Part shown: in pieces, positions 7,495-12,862 of the stretch | Position numbering within the stretch: the stretch's first letter is position 1 | How the letters are laid out: each line of letters opens with the position of its first letter | NCBI GenBank assembly: GCA_023263235.1 | Contig: JALQXE010000056.1 | Location: forward strand, 1 to 12,862 | DNA: 12,862 nucleotides | DNA from: Sediminibacterium sp. | GTDB taxonomy: Bacteria; Bacteroidota; Bacteroidia; Chitinophagales; Chitinophagaceae | Reading direction: 5' to 3' | The notes under the pieces: model-generated | What the model was told of the DNA's origin: nothing | The model's database searches: none | What the model saw: only the letters and a program-made list of their open reading frames with translations | Translations under genes and position numbers: made by a program

Positions 7495-8484
7495 TTAATT
7501 TATTAATTGGTGTTTGGTATTGGCTAATACATTTTCCATGGTCCAGTTTAATCTTTTCTGAAACGGAGCTTGTCTTTTTTCGCATTGCCTAATGCTGCAA
7601 ATGTCACAACTAAATGGCATACATCCGTCGATATGTATAAAAAACTCTACGCTGTCTCCAAACTTACTTTTTACGAGGTCGGTGAATTGATCCATCATAG
7701 TATGCGCTTCATGTACGTTTAAATACCAAGGCATGGTTAAATGACAATCTATATGAAGTAATGGGCCATATTTGATGACCCTTAAATTATGTAGATCAAC
7801 CCAATGATCATTGCGATTATCATTAATTTCCGCAATTACATTTTCGAGTAATGCCATATCAGCCTCGTCCATGATGCCCGCTAATGATGCCCGCAAAATT
7901 TTATAACCATCATATAATACCCAGGCACCTAAAAGAATTGCGATAATGGCGTCTACTTTTTGGATACCTGTAAACATTAAAATCAATAATCCAAGGGCAA
8001 CAGAGAATGTGGTAAAAAAATCAATTAAGAATAATTTTCCACTTGTAATTAGTGAGGTGGTATTATTTTTCTTACCCATGCGCATAACGTACAGTGCGGT
8101 TCCAATGTTTATGAGCGCAATTAATATCAAAATCCAAAATCCGTTGCCTAAATTATGAAGGGTGCCTGGGTTATAATAACTTTGAACGGATTCATATATT
8201 ATTAAACACCCCACGCCAATAATTAAACTTCCTTGAAATGCGGAAGATACAAATTCAGCTTTTCCATGTCCATAAGGATGATCTTTATCTTTTGGCTTGG
8301 CTGCAATATACATGCTGTAAGAACCAACAATGGTTGCAATAATATTCACTACACTTTCCAAGGTGTCGGATAAAACCGAAAGCGCGTGCGTCATTAAAAA
8401 AACAATCATTTTTAATGCAAAAACAATTACAGTTAGTGCAGTTAAAATGTATTGAATTTTTAAATTTTGTTTGGAATTACGCAC
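7495..8484 (-). CDS. Cation diffusion facilitator (CDF) family transporter
   Basis: CDF proteins are inner-membrane dimers that export divalent metals such as Zn, Fe or Mn using the proton gradient. This 329-residue protein has about six membrane segments (roughly residues 10-31, 36-60, 84-101, 115-135, 150-171, 176-194) and a cytoplasmic domain from about 205. Helix 2 carries LSDTLESVVN (D40, E43, N47), and a HPYGHGKAEF motif follows at 69-78. The C-terminal domain ends with a Cys cluster, C288-x4-C293-x2-C296-x4-C301, typical of one bacterial CDF branch. In helix 5 the expected GKHxxxD metal motif reads GKLFLID, so L151 replaces the His while D155 is kept. The start is GTG at 8484; an in-frame TAA two codons upstream rules out a longer protein. 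It sits between SOD and the peptidase. The metal is not predictable. Confidence 0.9.
   Translation of the reverse strand: MRNSKQNLKIQYILTALTVIVFALKMIVFLMTHALSVLSDTLESVVNIIATIVGSYSMYIAAKPKDKDHPYGHGKAEFVSSAFQGSLIIGVGCLIIYESVQSYYNPGTLHNLGNGFWILILIALINIGTALYVMRMGKKNNTTSLITSGKLFLIDFFTTFSVALGLLILMFTGIQKVDAIIAILLGAWVLYDGYKILRASLAGIMDEADMALLENVIAEINDNRNDHWVDLHNLRVIKYGPLLHIDCHLTMPWYLNVHEAHTMMDQFTDLVKSKFGDSVEFFIHIDGCMPFSCDICSIRQCEKRQAPFQKRLNWTMENVLANTKHQLIN
7871..7894. repeat. Short direct repeat inside the CDF gene
   Basis: ATGATGCCCGC occurs at 7871-7881 and again at 7884-7894, separated by TA. The 13-nt period is not a multiple of three, so the two copies are read in different frames of the CDF gene and encode RAS and AGIM within a family-conserved region. 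It is probably a coincidence of coding rather than a functional repeat. Confidence 0.5.
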
Positions 8485-8521
8485 GGATTAAAATTAGGCT
8501 TATGTAAATAAGATCTGATTA

Positions 8522-9259
8522 TTATGATTTTGCTTCGGCATATTTTTTTTGAACATATTCCCAATTCACTAAATTCCACCATGCAGCAATATAGTCTGGT
8601 CTTTTATTTTGATACTTCAAATAATAAGCATGTTCCCACACATCCAACCCTAAAATAGGTGTGCCCTGAATTTCTGCAACATCCATCAATGGATTGTCTT
8701 GATTGGGTGTTGAAGACACTGCTAATGTGCCGTCTTTTTTTACTAGTAACCAAGCCCATCCACTTCCAAACCTAGTTTTTGCAGCTTCACTAAATGCTTT
8801 TTGAAAATCAGCAAATGATCCAAAATTTTTATTGATAGCATCAGCTAATGCACCAGCGGGTGCAACTGAAGGTGAAGGCTTCATCATTTGCCAAAATAAT
8901 TCGTGGTTATAATGTCCACCAGCATTATTGCGCATTTTGGGAGAATACTTTGAAACCGATTTTAATAAGTTAGATAATGAAGTAATGTTGGTATCTACTT
9001 TTTCTGCCACACATGCATCGGCTAAATTTTTTGCATAAGTCGCTGCATGCTTGGTATAATGTATTTCCATGGTTAATGCATCAATATAAGGATCTAAAGC
9101 AGTATATGCATAAGGCAATGGCTGTTGAGAGTATTCTGTTGCGTGAAGTAAAGGCTCAATTGTGGTAAATTTTGTGAAAAGGGGCATAGTAGCTAATGCA
9201 ATACCCGCTTTGCCAGATTCGGTTAAAAATTGGCGACGATTTTGGGTCCTGTTTCTCAT
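8522..9259 (-). CDS. Mn-type superoxide dismutase with Tat signal peptide
   Basis: This enzyme dismutates superoxide to oxygen and hydrogen peroxide. The 245-residue protein is about 40 longer than cytosolic SODs because of an N-terminal export signal: twin arginines R8-R9 in NRRQFLTES, followed by a hydrophobic stretch GIALATMPLF. The mature part starts around residues 40-48. Metal ligands are H67 (MEIHYTKH), H119 (NNAGGHYNHELFW), D206 and H210 (DVWEHAYY). The GGH before the second His and Q187 in TPNQDNPLM are the pattern of manganese or cambialistic rather than classical iron enzymes. The Tat route implies folding with its metal before export to the periplasm, but export is inferred from the motif only. 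It begins 4 nt after the LptF-family gene and is followed by the CDF gene 37 nt later. Confidence 0.93.
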   Translation of the reverse strand: MRNRTQNRRQFLTESGKAGIALATMPLFTKFTTIEPLLHATEYSQQPLPYAYTALDPYIDALTMEIHYTKHAATYAKNLADACVAEKVDTNITSLSNLLKSVSKYSPKMRNNAGGHYNHELFWQMMKPSPSVAPAGALADAINKNFGSFADFQKAFSEAAKTRFGSGWAWLLVKKDGTLAVSSTPNQDNPLMDVAEIQGTPILGLDVWEHAYYLKYQNKRPDYIAAWWNLVNWEYVQKKYAEAKS

Positions 9260-9263
9260 ATTT

Positions 9264-10691
9264 TTATTTTTTAAAGTACTTACGTAAAGTTACTTTAATT
9301 GGCTGTAAAAGTCGGTAGTAAAATTCCTGATTAAACAATTGAGAATCTCGCATGGCTTTATAGGTTAAAAACAGCCCTACCGGAATTAATATTGCCGATG
9401 AAAACCACATGCCTTTGTAAACAGTCCATTCCCCTGACTTTGCAAATTTCTCTCCAAAATTATTAAGCAAGAAAAAGATCACAAAAAACACGATTGCTAA
9501 CACCAATGGTGTGCCTAGCCCTCCTTTACGAATGATAGAACCTAAAGGCGCACCAATTAAAAACAATACAATACAAGCAATTGACAAAGTAAACTTTCGA
9601 TGCCATTCAATGGCATGAAAAGCTTCGGCTCTCTCGTTTTCGGTATATGTTTCTTTTATGGAGTTGATATTATTTAAGATACTTGAAAACTGGTAGCCAA
9701 TTGCTTCAATGACAGGGGCATTCACCGAATCGGGAACAATTTCATTAAATTTTGAAATTGCTTTTGATTTAGGAATTGTTGCAAATAATTGACTACTGTC
9801 TTTGTAATTCATAAATTTCAAATATGGAATTACTTCACGTATCACTTTGCTTTGATACACACTGTCACGATTTTTTAAAGAATCTATTGCGCCATCCAAC
9901 TGTCGTATGCTTAACATTTTTGGGTCATAAATGTTATCGTTGGTCTTATTGGTTTGAAAGCTATTTAGATTAAATACTTTTTTATATTCTTTAAAATTTA
10001 ACCTTGAAAATTCGGTCTGTGTTGTATTCTTTAATCCTCTTTCCTGATAACGCCATCCATTGTATAAAATAAACTCTAAAAACTTTTTATCTTTTGAAAC
10101 ACGCATTACTCCCCATTCAGCAACAATCATATTGTCTTGCAAATTGAATTTCTTTTCAAAAATAATTATGTTGCGAATGACACTATCGTTGGCTTCTTTT
10201 TTACCCAACTTAATTACGTACCCATCTATTTTATCATAAAAAACACCTTCCTTAATATCCAATGCAGGCTTGGATACAATGATATCATACTTTAAGGAAG
10301 TGAGCTTCATTTGAGTGACGGGTATGATGTTGTTGGCAAACAAAAAAGCAACGCCCGCTAAGAAAATGGTGAATATAAATAAGGGACGCATAAAGCGCAC
10401 CAATGGAATGCCAGCTGCTTTTATAGCGATTAATTCAAAACTTTCTCCCAGGTTGCCAAAGGTCATGATGGATGAAAACAATAAGGCCAGGGGCAATGCA
10501 GTGGTGAATGTACTAACCGAAACAAGTCCAATTAATTGTATAATGGTTAAAAAATCTAAACCTTTTCCCACCAAGTCGTCAATGTAAAGCCAAAAGAATT
10601 GCATTGTCAGCACAAAAGTAGAAATAGTGAGTGCTGCCAAAAAAGGCCCAATAAATGCCTTGAGAATAAGTATGTCTAATTTTTTAAACAA
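9264..10691 (-). CDS. LptF/LptG-family (YjgP/YjgQ) permease
   Basis: LptF and LptG are the inner-membrane halves of the ABC exporter that pulls lipopolysaccharide toward the outer membrane. This 475-residue protein has the family layout: three N-terminal membrane segments (about 13-33, 48-73, 100-122), a beta-rich periplasmic domain (about 125-245), and three C-terminal segments (about 368-388, 391-412, 427-446). Family-like motifs are GESFELIAIKAAGIP at 82-96 and IGAPLGSIIRKGG at 379-391. E. coli LptF and LptG are about 360 residues; the extra length is mostly an inserted polar region at about 275-355, just before the fourth membrane segment. Which half (F or G) cannot be assigned. The start is TTG at 10691, 10 nt after the upstream stop, with no in-frame alternative between them. 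SOD follows after 4 nt. Confidence 0.88.
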   Translation of the reverse strand: MFKKLDILILKAFIGPFLAALTISTFVLTMQFFWLYIDDLVGKGLDFLTIIQLIGLVSVSTFTTALPLALLFSSIMTFGNLGESFELIAIKAAGIPLVRFMRPLFIFTIFLAGVAFLFANNIIPVTQMKLTSLKYDIIVSKPALDIKEGVFYDKIDGYVIKLGKKEANDSVIRNIIIFEKKFNLQDNMIVAEWGVMRVSKDKKFLEFILYNGWRYQERGLKNTTQTEFSRLNFKEYKKVFNLNSFQTNKTNDNIYDPKMLSIRQLDGAIDSLKNRDSVYQSKVIREVIPYLKFMNYKDSSQLFATIPKSKAISKFNEIVPDSVNAPVIEAIGYQFSSILNNINSIKETYTENERAEAFHAIEWHRKFTLSIACIVLFLIGAPLGSIIRKGGLGTPLVLAIVFFVIFFLLNNFGEKFAKSGEWTVYKGMWFSSAILIPVGLFLTYKAMRDSQLFNQEFYYRLLQPIKVTLRKYFKK

Positions 10692-10701
10692 AGTTGTTTG
10701 A

Positions 10702-11085
10702 CTAGCTGCCTATGCGATGAAAAAGATCTTTTATTTGATACTCCCAAAGTTGAGATTGGTCTTTTATTTCATTTTTTTCTGCAAAGTCTTTAATGATCAA
10801 AACAGTTTGATTTGAAATTTCTGTCTTCTCTATACGAAATTCAAAATATTCGTTCTTCTCACTGTGTAACCATCTAAAGCGTATAAATTTATCTTCTTCT
10901 TGATCTAAAATTTCAGCTTTATCTGGCACACCTCCATTCCATGAAAAGCTATATACATTTTCCCATTCATCAACTTTATCAGCAAACCATTCTTGTAAAC
11001 CAGAAGCAGTTGATAAAAATTCAAATAATATGCCCGGTGAACATCTTACTGGAAATTCTAGTGTAAATAATTGTTTCTTACTCAT
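10702..11085 (-). CDS. START-like domain protein (SRPBCC fold), function unknown
   Basis: This 127-residue cytosolic protein looks like a small START/SRPBCC (AHSA1-like) helix-grip domain, a fold that holds hydrophobic ligands or acts as a co-chaperone. The fold pattern is visible: strand LFTLEFPV, then helix SPGILFEFLSTASGLQEWF at about 16-34 ending in the typical LQEWFADKV, then alternating strands including YSFSWNG (45-51) and FIRFRWL (67-73), and a final amphipathic helix with LWEYQIKDLFHRIG. No signal peptide or membrane segment is present, and no ligand or catalytic residue can be identified. It is the first gene of the minus-strand run, directly behind the divergent region, and is followed 10 nt later by the LptF-family permease, so the two are probably co-expressed. 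Confidence 0.75.
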   Translation of the reverse strand: MSKKQLFTLEFPVRCSPGILFEFLSTASGLQEWFADKVDEWENVYSFSWNGGVPDKAEILDQEEDKFIRFRWLHSEKNEYFEFRIEKTEISNQTVLIIKDFAEKNEIKDQSQLWEYQIKDLFHRIGS

Positions 11086-11124
11086 AATAACGTGTATCCT
11101 CTTATTTAATTAGTTCGTTAGATG

Positions 11125-11155
11125 CAATAATAATATTTAAAGTTTAGGTTCCAAG
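11125..11155 (-). promoter_or_regulatory. Probable promoter at the head of the minus-strand run
   Basis: On the minus strand CTTG at 11155-11152 and TATTATTG at 11132-11125 are each one base away from the Bacteroidota -33 TTTG and -7 TAnnTTTG boxes, and they are separated by 19 nt, the usual spacing. Transcription would start near 11118, leaving a leader of about 33 nt before the START-like gene. The rest of the divergent gap (11156-11306) is very A+T-rich, with only a small hairpin (ATTGA/TCAAT at 11227-11239) and no gene that I can support. Confidence 0.4.
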
Positions 11156-11306
11156 TATTTTTCAAAATATATTAGTTAACAAACTGTCAAGATAGTAATT
11201 GCCTTCAAAGAAAATATACATAAAACATTGAAAATCAATTTTATATACACTTGTTTAGTAAATTTTCGCAAAACAAAAATTCTATTTTTTTAAAGTAATT
11301 TTTTCT

Positions 11307-11353
11307 AAGGAGGTACTCATTTGTCTGTCTTATCTTTGCTACCCTTAAAATAG
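11307..11353 (+). other. Perfect Shine-Dalgarno plus 10-codon ORF ahead of ffh
   Basis: AAGGAGGT at 11307-11314 is a perfect Shine-Dalgarno, rare in this phylum and not seen before the other genes here. Seven nt after its GGAGG lies TTG at 11321, opening a 10-codon frame (LSVLSLLPLK) that stops with TAG at 11351-11353, 4 nt before the ffh ATG. It could be a leader peptide coupled to ffh, but the same bases contain the likely ffh -7 box, in which case the Shine-Dalgarno would not be transcribed from that promoter. Chance is the simpler reading. Confidence 0.2.
11331..11338 (+). promoter_or_regulatory. -7 promoter box of ffh
   Basis: TATCTTTG is an exact match to the Bacteroidota -7 consensus TAnnTTTG and is followed by C, a common context. 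Transcription would start around 11345, about 13 nt before the ffh ATG. No TTTG lies at the usual 19-22 nt upstream; a TTTG at 11320-11323 is too close (7 nt) to serve. Recognition may rest on the -7 box alone or on an activator. Confidence 0.5.
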
Positions 11354-11357
11354 CAAT

Positions 11358-12677
11358 ATGTTTAATAGTCTTAGTGAAAAATTAGAATCAGCGTTTAAGC
11401 ACCTAAAAGGTCAGGCTCGCATTAACGAACTGAATGTAGCCAATACCTTAAAAGATATTAGAAAGGCATTATTGGATGCCGATGTTAATTTTAAGATTGC
11501 CAAAGAATTTACAGATACCATAAAGGAAAAGGCAATAGGCGAAAAAGTAATTAATGCAATTAGTCCTGGCCAGTTAATGGTAAAAATTGTGCAGGATGAA
11601 TTAACTACGTTAATGGGTGCAGAGGCTACTCCCTTGACTTTGACTGGAAATCCAACCATTATTTTAGTAGCAGGTTTGCAAGGTAGTGGTAAGACTACTT
11701 TTTCTGGAAAATTGGCTAGTTACTTAAAGGCACAGAAGAAATCTCCATTACTAGTTGCAGCTGATATTTATCGTCCTGCAGCCATGGATCAGTTAACTGT
11801 TTTAGCAGCACAAATTGGCGTAGATGTTTTTGTGGAAAGAGAAAATAAAAATGCAGTTTCAATTGCAGAAAACGCCATCGCCTATGCAAAACAAAATAAT
11901 AAAAATGTAATCATCATAGATACCGCCGGTCGTTTAGCCGTGGATGAAGAAATGATGAATGAGGTTTCCAATATCAAAACTGCTATTCGTCCACAAGAAA
12001 TTTTATTTGTTGTAGATGCTATGACAGGGCAGGATGCAGTGAATACTGCAAAGGCTTTCAACGATCGACTCGACTTCACAGGAGTAGTGTTAACTAAATT
12101 AGACGGAGATACAAGAGGAGGTGCTGCATTAAGTATTAAGTATACCATGAACAAGCCTATTAAGTTCATGAGTAGCGGAGAAAAAATGGATACTTTGGAT
12201 GTTTTTTATCCTGAACGTATGGCCCAAAGGATTTTGGGAATGGGAGACATTACTTCTTTAGTTGAAAAAGCACAAGCACAATTTGATGAGGCAGAAGCAA
12301 AAAAGTTAGAAAAGAAAATTAGAAAAAATCAATTTGATTTTGAAGACTTTTTAACCCAGATTCAACAGATAAAAAAGATGGGTAATTTAAAAGATTTGAT
12401 GGGTATGATACCTGGTATGGGAAAAAGTTTGAAGGATGTAGATATCAATGATAATTCATTTAAGGGAGTGGAAGCTATTATCCAATCAATGACGTTGTTG
12501 GAAAGACGTAATCCAGATTTACTTTCTCCAAGTCGTAAACAAAGAATCGCTAAAGGCTCGGGTAAAGATATTGGGGAAATCAATGCTTTTATAAAGCAGT
12601 TTGACCAAATGAAACAGATGATGAAACAAATGTCAGGGGGAATGATGCCAGGTAAAATGCCAGGCATGAGAAGATAA
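11358..12677 (+). CDS. ffh: Signal recognition particle protein Ffh (SRP54)
   Basis: Ffh is the GTPase that, with SRP RNA, binds signal sequences on ribosomes and delivers nascent membrane proteins to FtsY. The 439-residue protein is full length. The N domain covers about 1-88. The G domain carries the P-loop GLQGSGKTT at 106-114, DIYRPAAMDQL at 136-146, DTAGR at 188-192 and TKLDGDTRGGAAL at 246-258. The M domain (about 325-439) contains the SRP-RNA-binding SRKQRIAKGSG at 392-402 and a Met-rich tail (MKQMMKQMSGGMMPGKMPGM) that forms the hydrophobic signal-binding groove. The start MFNSLSEKLE is standard, and ATG at 11358 lies just behind a strong -7 box. It is transcribed away from the minus-strand run, with rpsP 121 nt downstream. 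Confidence 0.98.
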   Translation: MFNSLSEKLESAFKHLKGQARINELNVANTLKDIRKALLDADVNFKIAKEFTDTIKEKAIGEKVINAISPGQLMVKIVQDELTTLMGAEATPLTLTGNPTIILVAGLQGSGKTTFSGKLASYLKAQKKSPLLVAADIYRPAAMDQLTVLAAQIGVDVFVERENKNAVSIAENAIAYAKQNNKNVIIIDTAGRLAVDEEMMNEVSNIKTAIRPQEILFVVDAMTGQDAVNTAKAFNDRLDFTGVVLTKLDGDTRGGAALSIKYTMNKPIKFMSSGEKMDTLDVFYPERMAQRILGMGDITSLVEKAQAQFDEAEAKKLEKKIRKNQFDFEDFLTQIQQIKKMGNLKDLMGMIPGMGKSLKDVDINDNSFKGVEAIIQSMTLLERRNPDLLSPSRKQRIAKGSGKDIGEINAFIKQFDQMKQMMKQMSGGMMPGKMPGMRR

Positions 12678-12682
12678 CTAAT

Positions 12683-12704
12683 TGATTATCAATATTATTA
12701 ATCA
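12683..12704 (+). terminator. Weak hairpin after ffh, possible terminator
   Basis: TGATTA at 12683-12688 and TAATCA at 12699-12704 form a perfect 6-bp stem around a 10-nt loop, starting 6 nt after the ffh stop and followed by TTTATTTC. The stem has a single G-C pair at each end region and the T-tract is interrupted, so termination would be inefficient at best; ffh transcripts may run into rpsP. Confidence 0.2.
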
Positions 12705-12744
12705 TTTATTTCATTAAAAAGCACCATTTTTCATCAATTTATAT

Positions 12745-12752
12745 TATCTTCG
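12745..12752 (+). promoter_or_regulatory. -7 promoter box of rpsP
   Basis: TATCTTCG matches TAnnTTTG in all but one base. Transcription would start near 12759, giving a leader of about 40 nt. No clear -33 TTTG is seen upstream. In the leader, GTTAA at 12772-12776 can pair with TTAAC at 12794-12798 next to the ATG, a weak 5-bp stem that could affect initiation. Confidence 0.4.
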
Positions 12753-12798
12753 CGTTCTAGAAACCCTATTAGTTAACGCCAATAAATATCTATTTAAC

Positions 12799-12862
12799 AT
12801 GGCAGTAAAAATGAGACTACAGCGTCATGGTAGTAAAAAAAGGCCTTTCTACTTCATAGTAG
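12799..12862 (+). CDS. rpsP: 30S ribosomal protein S16, N-terminal fragment
   Basis: Only the first 21 codons lie in the window. They read MAVKMRLQRHGSKKRPFYFI and V, which is the highly conserved N-terminus of bacterial S16, a small-subunit protein that binds 16S rRNA early in 30S assembly. The RLxRxGxKKxPFYxIV pattern is diagnostic even in so short a piece. The ATG at 12799 has no Shine-Dalgarno and follows an A+T-rich leader with a likely promoter. Its position directly after ffh keeps an arrangement known from many bacteria; whether rimM follows lies beyond the edge. Confidence 0.93.
   Translation, partial: MAVKMRLQRHGSKKRPFYFIV

Noticed and set aside
10315..10587. Plus-strand 90-codon frame inside the LptF-family gene
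   Set aside because: It is antisense to conserved membrane-segment coding sequence and resembles no protein family.
11086..11357. Possible SRP RNA or other small RNA gene between the START-like gene and ffh
   Set aside because: The stretch is very A+T-rich, lacks the GC-rich helix and conserved loop expected of SRP RNA, and shows only a 5-bp hairpin.
11411..12667. Minus-strand open frames inside ffh
   Set aside because: ffh is certain in the other strand; the antisense translations are low-complexity hydrophobic strings typical of shadow frames.

Overview
The window is ordinary chromosomal sequence from an A+T-rich member of the Bacteroidota, most likely Chitinophagaceae or a close relative. 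The signs are -7 boxes of the TAnnTTTG type, A-rich rather than Shine-Dalgarno leaders before most starts, a secreted DUF5916/CBM9 protein, and housekeeping proteins with Bacteroidota-like sequence. The family-level placement is inference from protein resemblance, not a database result.

Layout. Positions 1-11085 carry eleven genes, all on the minus strand and tightly packed (gaps of 3-42 nt, except 83 nt downstream of trmD). In transcription order they are: a START-like domain protein, an LptF/LptG-family permease, a Tat-exported Mn-type superoxide dismutase, a cation diffusion facilitator, an M20 dipeptidase, an S4-domain RNA-binding protein, trmD, a secreted DUF5916 protein, adenine deaminase, uracil phosphoribosyltransferase, and an EI24/CysZ-like membrane protein cut by the left edge. 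A 272-nt A+T-rich divergent region (11086-11357) separates this run from the plus-strand genes ffh and rpsP; rpsP is cut by the right edge. No gene-free stretch exceeds 300 nt.

How the genes relate. The run mixes several jobs: envelope assembly (LptF-like permease, possibly with the START-like protein), metal and oxidative-stress handling (SOD, CDF), peptide turnover (M20), translation and tRNA modification (S4 protein, TrmD), and base salvage (adenine deaminase, UPRT). It looks like a compact, read-through chromosomal array with internal promoters (before the DUF5916 gene and before upp) rather than one pathway. ffh-rpsP keeps part of the widespread ffh-rpsP-rimM-trmD-rplS order, but trmD lies about 6 kb away on the other strand.

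No phage, transposon, CRISPR array, tRNA or rRNA gene was seen, and I found no convincing undescribed multi-gene system. The most unusual points are a CDF transporter with Leu where the family metal-site His is expected, a perfect Shine-Dalgarno plus 10-codon ORF just before ffh, an LptF-like permease with an extra segment of about 80 residues, and an exported SOD.
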